IMG/VR virus record: IMGVR_UViG_3300017917_001609
Span: 1-44,875 of that record
Source of the DNA: a virus
DNA length: 44,875 nucleotides
Reading direction: 5' to 3' (one strand)
In this document: one piece after another, positions 7,271 through 14,306 of the stretch
Numbering within the stretch: position 1 is the stretch's first letter
Layout of the letters: each line of letters starts with the position of its first letter
Position numbers and translations under genes: made by a program
The notes under the pieces: generated by a model
What the model was told of the DNA's origin: nothing
Databases searched by the model: none
What the model saw: the letters and a program-made list of their open reading frames with translations, nothing else

Positions 7271-8137
7271 TTAAAATATACTAATTTGTTTTACTAATTC
7301 GTTATCAATATCTTTATATGAGTTAGTGGTATAAATACATTCAAACCACTTACCTAACTCATCAAAACCAGCACTAAAAATACCATGAGTAACAACTAAA
7401 TAAAGTTTAGCATTTGGTCTTTGATTTTGAATTGCTTTAGCTAATTCAATAAATGTTCTACCACCATCACAAATATCATCTATGATAACATATTTTAATT
7501 CTTCATCAGTTGTACTAACAGGTAAATTAGGAACCTCAGTATGTAAAATTTGTCCTGTTTTTAAATCTCTAACTTTAGTAGCTGTAGCAACATTGTCGAT
7601 ATTAAATTTCTGAGCTACATCAAATACTTTCTTATATGCTCCAGCATCAGGACTTACCAAACATACACTATTTTTAGCTCCGTTAGTTCCGTAATATCCC
7701 TTATTATCAATTTGGGTTAAAGCTTGTTTAGCTAAATAAAAGTTTGAATGCTTAACGTAATTGTTTAGACATGCCTCTAATACATCTGAGTGTGGATCCA
7801 ATACTTCAACAGTTGCAAAATCTAATGAATTAATGATAGGACAAATTACTTCCTTTAAGTAATTAACACCACCCAAACCAAACTTTCTATCTGAACGTGA
7901 ACCTAAAAAGTAAGGTACATAAAGATGAATTGGTTTAGTTGTAATGTTTCTAAGTGCTTTAGTTGCACAAATTAAAATTTCTAAATCCAGAAATGAATTT
8001 AATCTTGTTGCAATTCTAATATCATCTGTAATATTAAAAAAACCTGCTAAATCAACTGATTGTTGTCCATCAGGAAACTTATTGATTTTGTATTTAATGT
8101 ATGATTTTTCTTGGTTTACTAAATTTAAATGTAACAT
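7271..8137 (-). CDS. Ribose-phosphate pyrophosphokinase (Prs)-like; probable NARP1 Adps
   Basis: A 288-residue PRPP-synthetase relative. It keeps the ATP-loop-like segment VPYFLGSRSDRK (74-85), LDPHSD (113-118), VSPDAGAYKK (161-170) and the phosphoribosyl loop VIIDDICDGGRT (217-228); the last has GGR where true Prs usually has TAGT or TGGT. In NARP1 the homologue Adps pyrophosphorylates ADP-ribose rather than ribose 5-phosphate. Pairing with the Nampt-like gene 58 bases downstream supports that function. Each gene has its own promoter. Substrate choice cannot be proven from sequence alone. Confidence 0.9.
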   Translation of the reverse strand: MLHLNLVNQEKSYIKYKINKFPDGQQSVDLAGFFNITDDIRIATRLNSFLDLEILICATKALRNITTKPIHLYVPYFLGSRSDRKFGLGGVNYLKEVICPIINSLDFATVEVLDPHSDVLEACLNNYVKHSNFYLAKQALTQIDNKGYYGTNGAKNSVCLVSPDAGAYKKVFDVAQKFNIDNVATATKVRDLKTGQILHTEVPNLPVSTTDEELKYVIIDDICDGGRTFIELAKAIQNQRPNAKLYLVVTHGIFSAGFDELGKWFECIYTTNSYKDIDNELVKQISIF

Positions 8138-8148
8138 ATTTTTTTATT

Positions 8149-8178
8149 TAAAGATACGAACTTAAAGTGAGACTTCAA
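8149..8178 (-). promoter_or_regulatory. Promoter TTTG-N19-TATCTTTA for Prs-like gene
   Basis: TTTG ends at 8176 on the minus strand, with a 19-base spacer and TATCTTTA (8156-8149) 11 bases before the ATG at 8137. The upstream element lies in the 3' end of the kinase-like gene. Confidence 0.7.
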
Positions 8179-8557
8179 ACCTTTTTTTCATTTTTTCTAA
8201 AGTTTCTTCTGGTACATTATGTTCATTAATGCCTTCATGTCTATTCTCTACTATCAAGGAGTGAACTCTATAACCATACTGCTCGGCTAGTTTATAATAA
8301 TATTCCATTTCCCACTCCTGGGTGAATGTATTCGATACAATAATGGTTTCAAATCCGCCTGGGTTCATCCAGTCTTCAACTACATCATGACACCGGTTAT
8401 GTGCATCTTTTAGTCTGCTTGCATCAAATTTATACTCGCCGTCTTTCATAAAGAACATATCTGCTTCTATATGACCAGCACCGGCATGTGATATTAATCG
8501 GGCAAATGTTGATTTACCTGAACCTGGTAGTCCTCTTAGTAATATTAGTTCTTTCAT
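8162..8557 (-). CDS. P-loop ATPase, polynucleotide-kinase-like (AAA_33/N4BP2-like)
   Basis: A 131-residue protein with the Walker A GLPGSGKST (9-17), an early Asp-containing segment EADMFF (32-37) and an arginine-containing lid region; it fits the small 5'-kinase/zeta-toxin-like P-loop group. Substrate is likely a nucleic-acid end or nucleotide. Its start overlaps the stop of the 8554-8955 gene as ATGA, and that gene likewise overlaps the phosphoesterase at 8952, making a three-gene coupled operon. With the RNA ligase, it could provide the kinase step of RNA healing. Confidence 0.78.
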   Translation of the reverse strand: MKELILLRGLPGSGKSTFARLISHAGAGHIEADMFFMKDGEYKFDASRLKDAHNRCHDVVEDWMNPGGFETIIVSNTFTQEWEMEYYYKLAEQYGYRVHSLIVENRHEGINEHNVPEETLEKMKKRFEVSL

Positions 8558-8955
8558 TTTTCTTTTACTATTTCAATTAATTTTTTAAGACAAGCAAGTT
8601 CTGCTTCTTCGTAGGTTTGATATACCCATTCACCAGCAGGTGCATCAGGATGTGATGTTAAGTATTCATCAAATATCCCTGTGTAGTTATATAAAGACCA
8701 GTTGTAACCCCACTTATGATCATGCTGTGAGCATTCTCTATCAATGCTATAATGTATATCGTAGTTCTCTCTAAAGAATCTAAATGCTTGTGAGTAGGTT
8801 GGTGCTGAGCAACAAGCGTATGTAAAATCTTCTTCTATGTATTCAGAGTCATAATGTAATCCGTCATGTGCATACCAAGCAAAATAATCATTTTGTGGGT
8901 ATCCAAGTTGCTTTAACTCAAATGCTTCTTGGTATGGTGTAAATTCTTTATTCAT
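8554..8955 (-). CDS. Conserved phage hypothetical protein, 133 aa
   Basis: A Tyr- and Glu-rich soluble protein with FTPYQEAFELKQLGYPQNDYFAWY at the start, a SAPTYSQAFRFFREN segment in the middle and TYEEAELACLKKLIEIVKEK at the end. This arrangement recurs in hypothetical proteins of Bacteroidota phages, from memory; no enzymatic motif is evident. ATGA overlaps on both sides couple it to the metallophosphoesterase and kinase-like genes. Function unknown. Confidence 0.72.
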   Translation of the reverse strand: MNKEFTPYQEAFELKQLGYPQNDYFAWYAHDGLHYDSEYIEEDFTYACCSAPTYSQAFRFFRENYDIHYSIDRECSQHDHKWGYNWSLYNYTGIFDEYLTSHPDAPAGEWVYQTYEEAELACLKKLIEIVKEK

Positions 8956-9608
8956 AGTCTGCGCTCATGGTGGTCTTTAGGTAATGCTAATTTTTTAATT
9001 GGTTGATCTTTAAGAGTAAAATACACCTGATTCAAACTAGTAGGCTCTAAACGACTGCCGTCTACACCTACATCCATTGCTTTACCTTCAGCAATTCTTT
9101 GGTGTGGGGGTAAATGAACATGACCATGTAAATGCATCACTCCTTCATTCATTTTATTCCAACTAGCGATTGGGTAGTGCATTAAAACAAAGTTAAACTT
9201 ATCCATTCTACCTTTAGCAAATTCGGAAGGACGTCTAACATCCAATTCAACATAGTGGTTAACAGATGCAAACAAATCCTGAACATTGTCTTTGTTGTTT
9301 GCAATATGGTGATCATGATTACCGAGTATTAAGTGAATATTCTTACAGTTAACCCTGTTTCTGAATTCAGCAATCTTTTCAAATCCACCAAATGACCAAT
9401 CACCTAAATGAAATAAAATATCATTTTCACCTACACTTTGATTAATCCAAAATACTAATTCATCATTCATTCTATCTAATGAACTGAATTTACGAGTCAC
9501 ACTCTCAGCATCAGTCCACTTAGTAGTTGCACTGCAAATATTACTATGACCGTAGTGAGTGTCGCTGGTAAAAAATAATCTTTGTCCTTTGTCTAAAACA
9601 ATTTTCAT
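8952..9608 (-). CDS. Calcineurin-like metallophosphoesterase
   Basis: All metal-ligand motifs of the superfamily are present in order: SDTHYGH, HLGDW, LGNHDHH, MHYP and HGHVH. At 218 residues it matches the small stand-alone phage phosphoesterases. Substrates could be phosphodiesters in RNA ends, cyclic nucleotides or nucleotide second messengers; nothing in the sequence decides this. It heads a coupled three-gene operon that includes the kinase-like ATPase, driven by the promoter at 9628-9658. A role in RNA end-healing or in degrading host signalling nucleotides is inference. Confidence 0.9.
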   Translation of the reverse strand: MKIVLDKGQRLFFTSDTHYGHSNICSATTKWTDAESVTRKFSSLDRMNDELVFWINQSVGENDILFHLGDWSFGGFEKIAEFRNRVNCKNIHLILGNHDHHIANNKDNVQDLFASVNHYVELDVRRPSEFAKGRMDKFNFVLMHYPIASWNKMNEGVMHLHGHVHLPPHQRIAEGKAMDVGVDGSRLEPTSLNQVYFTLKDQPIKKLALPKDHHERRL

Positions 9609-9627
9609 AACTTTTATTTCTATATTA

Positions 9628-9658
9628 TAAAGATACGAATTATTTTGCTAAAAAGCAA
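9628..9658 (-). promoter_or_regulatory. Promoter TTG-N20-TATCTTTA for phosphoesterase operon
   Basis: TTG at 9658-9656, a 20-base spacer and TATCTTTA at 9635-9628. The TTG forms part of a small hairpin (TTGCT/AGCAA). Confidence 0.75.
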
Positions 9659-9659
9659 C

Positions 9660-10082
9660 TCAGTCCCAAAAACTTTCTATTCTCTCATTTAAAATATAAA
9701 ACAATAAACGTCTTGCTTTGGTATGCTGTGCTTGACATTTATGCATCATTTTATTATCCATAGGCGTACTATCATAGTATTCCTGGTAGTAGTCTTCGTT
9801 TTGTAGTTTGTCAATTAGCCTAACACAGGTCATTATTAACTCAGCATCACGCTCGGCACTTTCATGAGAACCATGTTTACGTAGATAGCTGGCTTGTTTC
9901 TTTAATTTAAACTGCAGTGCTTTAAGAGTGAAATCATAATCCCAATCTCGGTCTTTCCAGACTAAGGGAAACCAAACCCATAAGTTTTTAATGCCTGTCC
10001 AAATTCGTCTATGTAGATGCTTTACATCCCATATAAACCACCTGTAGAGTTTCCAGTACCATTGATTATATTCGTTGTTCAT
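9660..10082 (-). CDS. Hypothetical phage protein, 140 aa
   Basis: An aromatic, tryptophan-rich N terminus (NQWYWKLYRWFIWDVKHLHRRIW) is followed by PLVWKDRDWDYDF and a helical region. The WKDRDWDY segment recalls a hypothetical family seen in many unrelated phages, but no function is known to me. It has its own promoter and sits upstream of the phosphoesterase operon. Confidence 0.72.
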   Translation of the reverse strand: MNNEYNQWYWKLYRWFIWDVKHLHRRIWTGIKNLWVWFPLVWKDRDWDYDFTLKALQFKLKKQASYLRKHGSHESAERDAELIMTCVRLIDKLQNEDYYQEYYDSTPMDNKMMHKCQAQHTKARRLLFYILNERIESFWD

Positions 10083-10101
10083 AACTTTTATTTCTATACT
10101 C

Positions 10102-10132
10102 TAAAGATACGAAAAAAGGCTCACATAAGCAA
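10102..10132 (-). promoter_or_regulatory. Promoter TTG-N20-TATCTTTA for 9660-10082
   Basis: TTG at 10132-10130 is inside the terminator stem at 10114-10139; TATCTTTA is at 10109-10102, 19 bases before the ATG. Confidence 0.78.
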
Positions 10133-10139
10133 GCCTTTT
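10114..10139 (-). terminator. Intrinsic terminator with embedded -33 element
   Basis: The RNA forms an 11-bp stem (AAAAGGCUUGC with GUGAGCCUUUU) around UUAU and continues into a U run. It follows the SPFH operon and the gene at 10163. Confidence 0.75.
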
Positions 10140-10162
10140 CTCATAAATGTTTTTTTAATTTT

Positions 10163-10441
10163 TTACATGTCTAATAGCTTACGCCATTTCTTTTGTACTT
10201 CATATGTGTCACCACATACATAAGCATTGATTTCATTCATTGCTGTAACTACATCTTCAAAAGCAATTGCTTTACATCCTACTCTTACAACACATCCTCT
10301 ACTTAAAAATTGAATACTGATTTCATAATCTCTTAACAATTCTGATTTAGATGGTCTGTACTCTTTTTCTTCTGGTGTTGGTTGGCAAGTTTCTACTTGA
10401 TTTTCCATAAGCATTGCTTCTGATCTTAATTCGTCTCTCAT
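10163..10441 (-). CDS. Hypothetical protein, 92 aa
   Basis: A charged N-terminal third (EKEYRPSKSELLRDYEI) precedes a likely alpha/beta domain (FLSRGCVVRVGCKAIAFEDVVTAMNEINAYV). It begins eight bases after the SPFH gene and is followed by a terminator, so it is the last gene of that transcript. An internal Met at residue 12 is an alternative start. Function unknown. Confidence 0.65.
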   Translation of the reverse strand: MRDELRSEAMLMENQVETCQPTPEEKEYRPSKSELLRDYEISIQFLSRGCVVRVGCKAIAFEDVVTAMNEINAYVCGDTYEVQKKWRKLLDM

Positions 10442-10449
10442 ATTAGTTA

Positions 10450-11301
10450 TTATTTATTAATTCCGTAAAATGTATTGCTACCTTGACCTAACATTGTACT
10501 TGGCAATTCACCATTCCATTTTTCAACCCACATTTGTTGTAATAACAAAGGAGTTAATGTTGTTTGTCTTAAACGATTTGATTCAGCTTCAGCTTTAGCA
10601 CTTGTTAACATTGCTTGTGCACTTCCTTCTGCTTCTGCAATTTTAATTTTAGCTTGTGCTTCTGCTGTTTTAACTTGGTTTTCAGCAGTTAATGCCAACT
10701 GTACTGCGTTGTTCTTAGCTTCAATTGCTCGTTTAAATGTTTCTGGGTAAACTAAATTTGAGTTTAATTGTGCTAATACAAATCCTTCTGGAAGTAAGTG
10801 TTTAATTAAATTCTGTCTAACTTTTAATTCAAACTGCTCTCTATTACTAATCAATTCATCTGCTGTATAACTATTGGCTACTACCCTAAATGCATCATAA
10901 ACTGCTGTTTTAATAAATCCTGATTCTAAAGACCCTAATGTAACTCTGTATTTTGTATAGATGTAAGGCACTTTTTCACGCTGTACTGAGTAGTTAATTA
11001 AAGGTGCTACATGAAATTCTGATCCGTCTTTTGAGTTGATTACAAAAGATTCATCAGCATCCGCTGCTTTAACATACTCCTTGTGTTGGATTGTGATTGG
11101 AAACTCAACAATCTTGGTTGTGAATCGGTTGTAGAATACAACACCCGATACTTCAGTCACGTTGTCTACTCCTTTACCTGTACCAATTAAATTTACTTTG
11201 ATGCCGACATTACCTGCATCGATGATCTCCCAACCAATAAGTGAGAAGAATGCAACCACTAATACTCCGAATGTGATTGCTAATTTTGAAACTGTGCTCA
11301 T
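10450..11301 (-). CDS. SPFH/Band 7 (prohibitin-like) membrane protein
   Basis: One N-terminal transmembrane segment (about residues 7-27) is followed by an SPFH domain (IIDAGNVGIKVNLIG through the YTADELISNREQF region near residues 25-170) and an Ala/Glu-rich coiled coil (AENQVKTAEAQAKIKIAEAEGSAQA), the classic prohibitin/stomatin layout. Such proteins oligomerise in membranes and scaffold proteases or lipid domains. Phage copies could protect the membrane during infection or interfere with host SPFH or FtsH complexes; that is inference. The two small membrane genes upstream are probably cotranscribed. Confidence 0.88.
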   Translation of the reverse strand: MSTVSKLAITFGVLVVAFFSLIGWEIIDAGNVGIKVNLIGTGKGVDNVTEVSGVVFYNRFTTKIVEFPITIQHKEYVKAADADESFVINSKDGSEFHVAPLINYSVQREKVPYIYTKYRVTLGSLESGFIKTAVYDAFRVVANSYTADELISNREQFELKVRQNLIKHLLPEGFVLAQLNSNLVYPETFKRAIEAKNNAVQLALTAENQVKTAEAQAKIKIAEAEGSAQAMLTSAKAEAESNRLRQTTLTPLLLQQMWVEKWNGELPSTMLGQGSNTFYGINK

Positions 11302-11310
11302 GCTTTTTTT

Positions 11311-11739
11311 TTATTTTTTTAAGTTTAATTTTTCTCTTTGTTTTAATTCAATGTTTTCTGGTTTTACTACCATCAGTTTCTTTACTGCTGCGTAATCCTT
11401 GCTAAAACGTCTGATGTACCCTACGTCGTAGCCAAAATCCTCCTCAATTTTTCTTTCACGAAATTCCTTAGCTAAAACTATTACTTTATATGGGAACCAA
11501 AAACATACTTCGTATCCGTCTCCTTTTATTAAAGTTCTGTCTATGTTAATATGCTTACCGTCCTCATGAACAATAATTGAACCGGGATTAGGATCGTTAA
11601 CTGCTTTTACAAGTAATTCTGTAATCAACCCGTCCTTAATAATGTTTTCTTTTTTTCCTCTCAGGTGCATATCAAACTGTATCATATAGCTAAATCCTAA
11701 GATTAGCGTGGTCATTATAAGTAAAATAAGTAGTATCAT
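11311..11739 (-). CDS. Membrane-anchored hypothetical protein, 142 aa
   Basis: A hydrophobic N terminus (MILLILLIMTTLILGFSYMIQF) anchors a soluble domain of about 115 residues with mixed charge and a basic C terminus (KQREKLNLKK). It overlaps the start of its neighbour at 11736 by four bases (ATGA) and lies just upstream of the SPFH gene, so the three may act together at the membrane. No family recognised. Confidence 0.7.
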   Translation of the reverse strand: MILLILLIMTTLILGFSYMIQFDMHLRGKKENIIKDGLITELLVKAVNDPNPGSIIVHEDGKHINIDRTLIKGDGYEVCFWFPYKVIVLAKEFRERKIEEDFGYDVGYIRRFSKDYAAVKKLMVVKPENIELKQREKLNLKK

Positions 11740-11951
11740 GACTTTAATTCCTGGATTGTCTTTTTAACTACTACAATGCTGAATATGTTTACTACAATTG
11801 TAGATACCATAAAAGCAATACCAACAAGCACTTCTATATCAGAAGAAGCATTCAATAGGCTTGTGATTCCTCTTAAAAGAACCATGTCAAGCCATGCCGA
11901 GAATGATACTACCATCACCGCGGCTGTTATTAGCGATAAACTTTTTAACAT
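11736..11951 (-). CDS. Small membrane protein, 71 aa, two TM segments
   Basis: Two hydrophobic segments (about residues 6-27 and 42-63) joined by a short polar loop with a Lys/Gln/Glu C terminus. It is the first gene after the promoter at 11974-12004 and is coupled to the 11311 gene by an ATGA overlap. No family recognised. Confidence 0.7.
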   Translation of the reverse strand: MLKSLSLITAAVMVVSFSAWLDMVLLRGITSLLNASSDIEVLVGIAFMVSTIVVNIFSIVVVKKTIQELKS

Positions 11952-11973
11952 AACTTTTTTCTTTTCTATACTC

Positions 11974-12004
11974 TAAAGATACGAACTTTAATCTAGAAAG
12001 GCAA
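11974..12004 (-). promoter_or_regulatory. Promoter TTG-N20-TATCTTTA for membrane/SPFH operon
   Basis: TTG at 12004-12002, 20-base spacer, TATCTTTA at 11981-11974, 22 bases before the ATG at 11951. The upstream element overlaps the 3' end of the second phosphoesterase gene. Confidence 0.78.
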
Positions 12005-12680
12005 CTGTATTTTTTTCTTTATTCCATTCTATAGACAAAGGCTTTTGAGCGTAAACATACTGCTCATTCAAGACTGCTGCATTGATAAAATGAGTGTCTC
12101 CATTAAAGATATACCCGTAACCTGTGTGTATATGACCACACACGTGAATCTTTGGCTTAACCTCTCTAATCCTTTCAGTTAATAGTTCACACCCTAGGTT
12201 ATCATACTGTCCAATCACGCAGTCTAAATAACCACAGGCCGGTGAATGAGTGACTAGGATATCAACATCCTGAGGGATTTGGTGCCATACCTGATCCAGC
12301 TGATCTCCATTTCTTGGAAGATTGAAGGCCCAGTTATGAAATTCTGGCTGCCAGGGTGACCCATAAACCCGTACTGTGGATTGATAATCATCCTCTATTA
12401 ATTCTAAATTATCCTGAAGGTAGGTTACACCGCTATAAAAATACAGTAACTTCTTACACATTTCAGGATCATCTTGGAAGCCCCAGTCGTGGTTACCGGC
12501 AACAAAAATTTTATGAGTGTAGTTATCCAGGCCATTAAACCATTTTAAAAACTCCTGAATTTCATGTTTGTATCCTCTTGAGGTTATATCCCCGGCATGA
12601 ATTAATAAATCACCGCCCGGTAGGTGTGAAGTTATTTGCTTGTGTTTATTATGCGTGTCTGAGATAAAAGTGATTTTCAT
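11988..12680 (-). CDS. Calcineurin-like metallophosphoesterase (MPPED-like)
   Basis: The start MKITFISDTH at 12680 is chosen because the SDTH motif must lie at the N terminus; an upstream ATG at 12719 adds a sequence derived from the terminator. Motifs in order are SDTHNKH, HAGDIT, AGNHDWG, VTHSPA and CGHIHTG. The GSPWQPEFHNWAF segment is typical of the MPPED/UPF0046-type branch, which differs from the phosphoesterase at 8952. Substrate unknown; members hydrolyse phosphodiesters including cyclic nucleotides. The ATG lies only eight bases from the -7 box. Confidence 0.9.
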   Translation of the reverse strand: MKITFISDTHNKHKQITSHLPGGDLLIHAGDITSRGYKHEIQEFLKWFNGLDNYTHKIFVAGNHDWGFQDDPEMCKKLLYFYSGVTYLQDNLELIEDDYQSTVRVYGSPWQPEFHNWAFNLPRNGDQLDQVWHQIPQDVDILVTHSPACGYLDCVIGQYDNLGCELLTERIREVKPKIHVCGHIHTGYGYIFNGDTHFINAAVLNEQYVYAQKPLSIEWNKEKNTVAFLD

Positions 12681-12688
12681 ACTTACTA

Positions 12689-12719
12689 TAAATATAATAA
12701 AAAAGGCCTGCAAAAGCAA
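12689..12719 (-). promoter_or_regulatory. Promoter TTG-N20-TATATTTA for MPPED-like gene
   Basis: TTG at 12719-12717 sits in the terminator stem; TATATTTA at 12696-12689 ends eight bases before the ATG, so the 5' leader must be very short. Confidence 0.75.
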
Positions 12720-12724
12720 GCCTT
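12703..12724 (-). terminator. Intrinsic terminator with embedded -33 element
   Basis: The RNA forms a 9-bp stem AAGGCUUGC/GCAGGCCUU with a UUUU loop followed by a U run, downstream of the 12746 gene. Confidence 0.78.
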
Positions 12725-12745
12725 CCTTTTAAAAATTATGTTTTT

Positions 12746-13585
12746 TTATTTTGTTCTAACTACTTTTTGGTTTTTACCGTTGCTGTAACGTACAATGTAT
12801 ACTTTGTCTGGTTCCATATAATCGACCTGTCTACCAAGCATATCGTAGTAACCTACTATTTTTAAATCTTCAGCTTTAACAATATTCTCTACAGCCATTG
12901 TTCCACCACAGTCAATAGTGACTTTCATTCCATAAAAAGTGTCTTGATTATTACATTTGTTAAAACACTGTGATATTACATAGTATCTTCCATTTTTAGG
13001 GTATGTATATTCAAACAACCTACCTTGTTTAAATGTATCTAAATCACCATCTTCAAAGCTGTATAATGCAAATATTTGACTGTCAGTAATAGAATCCCAT
13101 TCTGTTTTAGTTAAACCATCGAAAAATTTACCTGAATAAACATAGTAGTAATAATCATAACAAGTATCGGTTAATACAGTTGTTGCTTTAGTCATTTCAA
13201 ATATACTTCTATTACAAGCTGTTTTAGCCATATATGTTTTTACTTTATCAAAATACTGAATAGTGACTTCTCTCATGATTGCTGTGTCACATTTTAAACA
13301 GCTGTTCCAAACTTTTAAATACATTTTGTATTTACCTTTTTTGTTAAATTGAACTTCTGTTACACCTCTCCAGTCTTGTAAAGTATCAATTTTCTTAGTT
13401 TGAAAATCATAAACCATAAACATCCAACCTACACAAGAATCATCACCAATTCCTGCTCCGCTTACTTTCCATGAGTAATAATTCCTGTTGTTGTACTGTT
13501 GTAGTTTTAATGTGCTCCAATCACATTTTCCATAACCGGTGAGTGTTGATATCATCAACAACAAACCTAAAATATATTTTTTCAT
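12746..13585 (-). CDS. Secreted protein with T9SS-type C-terminal sorting-like domain, 279 aa
   Basis: A signal peptide (MKKYILGLLLMISTLTGYG) is followed by two PKD-like beta repeats. Each has paired cysteines and a KKGKYKMYLKVWN or KNGRYYVISQCFN core. The last 40 residues (KIVGYYDMLGRQVDYMEPDKVYIVRYSNGKNQKVV) match the type A T9SS sorting pattern: a DxLGR strand, then a Gly/Asn turn and KVV near the end. The host T9SS would export it and may anchor it on the surface. It belongs to the exported-protein island; function unknown. Confidence 0.75.
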   Translation of the reverse strand: MKKYILGLLLMISTLTGYGKCDWSTLKLQQYNNRNYYSWKVSGAGIGDDSCVGWMFMVYDFQTKKIDTLQDWRGVTEVQFNKKGKYKMYLKVWNSCLKCDTAIMREVTIQYFDKVKTYMAKTACNRSIFEMTKATTVLTDTCYDYYYYVYSGKFFDGLTKTEWDSITDSQIFALYSFEDGDLDTFKQGRLFEYTYPKNGRYYVISQCFNKCNNQDTFYGMKVTIDCGGTMAVENIVKAEDLKIVGYYDMLGRQVDYMEPDKVYIVRYSNGKNQKVVRTK

Positions 13586-13587
13586 TT

Positions 13588-13782
13588 TTAATTTTTAAAT
13601 ATTGTTATTATAAGTGCTGCAATCACTGCTAAGGCTAGAGGAATCCAGATAGGAGAAAAAACTCCCCACCATGACCACTTAGCTACTTCTCCGATTCCGG
13701 CAAGTTTCATTACTATAAAACAAAGAGTCAACCATCCTAGTAAACCCATGCCTGCTGTTGTTTGCTGTTTATTATCTGCCAT
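13588..13782 (-). CDS. Small membrane protein (transmembrane Fragile-X-F-like), 64 aa
   Basis: Two hydrophobic segments (about residues 12-28 and 42-62) are separated by a Trp-rich turn (AKWSWWGVFSPIWIP). The WLTLCFIVMKL...WSWWGVFSPIW pattern recalls the small phage proteins annotated as transmembrane Fragile-X-F proteins. It overlaps the 13772 gene by 11 bases and ends two bases before the 12746 gene starts. Role unknown. Confidence 0.72.
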   Translation of the reverse strand: MADNKQQTTAGMGLLGWLTLCFIVMKLAGIGEVAKWSWWGVFSPIWIPLALAVIAALIITIFKN

Positions 13783-14125
13783 AAAATGTATTATAAAACC
13801 AATTATTCACATTTCTTTTTGCTCTACTAATCTTCAGAGTAAATTTACTTCTCAAACATCTGAATTCATACAAGTGTGGTTTTTCTTTCAAGCTCCTATT
13901 ATAGGCTTTGATAGCTTTGCCGAACTGCTTTCTATAACGTTCAAACATTAAAAAGAAAAATTGTCTTTGCTGCATGTTTTCAAAGATCCATTTACCGCCT
14001 TTGTAGGTTGCAATATGAGACTCTTGAGTACTTTCGTGCTTACTATAGACATGAAAGCAATCTAATTCGGTTCTAAAAACAAGACATTCAGTCTCTGTAA
14101 TTGAGTAAGAAAATATATTTGTCAT
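13772..14125 (-). CDS. Hypothetical protein, 117 aa
   Basis: A soluble protein with a beta-like N-terminal half (SYSITETECLVFRTELDCFHVYSK) and a basic, aromatic helical half (QQRQFFFLMFERYRKQFGKAIKAYNR). I recognise no family. It is preceded by a 45-codon ORF and the AAAAGTT leader before ATG. A promoter match lies inside that small ORF. Confidence 0.65.
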   Translation of the reverse strand: MTNIFSYSITETECLVFRTELDCFHVYSKHESTQESHIATYKGGKWIFENMQQRQFFFLMFERYRKQFGKAIKAYNRSLKEKPHLYEFRCLRSKFTLKISRAKRNVNNWFYNTFYGR

Positions 14126-14130
14126 AACTT

Positions 14131-14268
14131 TTATTTGTTTCTTTTTAATTTATACTTAATATACGAAATTCCTGGCAGACTAGCAACTCCGGCTGCTAGG
14201 AAAGTAAAAATATTTGGATGCCAATGCTCCCCGCACATCCCTAATGTATGCTTAACTACCTCTAACAT
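14131..14268 (-). CDS. Small membrane protein, 45 aa
   Basis: A short frame starts MLEVVKHTLGMCGEHWHPN, carries one hydrophobic segment (IFTFLAAGVASLPGISYI, residues 20-37) and ends in a basic tail. It follows a perfect TTG-N20-TATCTTTA promoter only four bases from the ATG and fills the space before the 13772 gene. The CGEHWHP cluster could bind a metal. Similar tiny proteins occur in other phages, from memory. The near-zero leader implies leaderless translation. Confidence 0.65.
   Translation of the reverse strand: MLEVVKHTLGMCGEHWHPNIFTFLAAGVASLPGISYIKYKLKRNK
14156..14186 (-). promoter_or_regulatory. Promoter TTG-N20-TATATTAA for 13772-14125
   Basis: TTG at 14186-14184, 20-base spacer, TATATTAA at 14163-14156, inside the 3' half of the 45-codon ORF. 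Confidence 0.55.
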
Positions 14269-14272
14269 GATC

Positions 14273-14303
14273 TAAAGATACGAACTTTAATTTTAAAAAG
14301 CAA
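14273..14303 (-). promoter_or_regulatory. Promoter TTG-N20-TATCTTTA, four bases from ATG
   Basis: TTG at 14303-14301, a 20-base spacer and TATCTTTA at 14280-14273. Only four bases separate the box from the ATG at 14268. Confidence 0.75.
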
Positions 14304-14306
14304 CTA

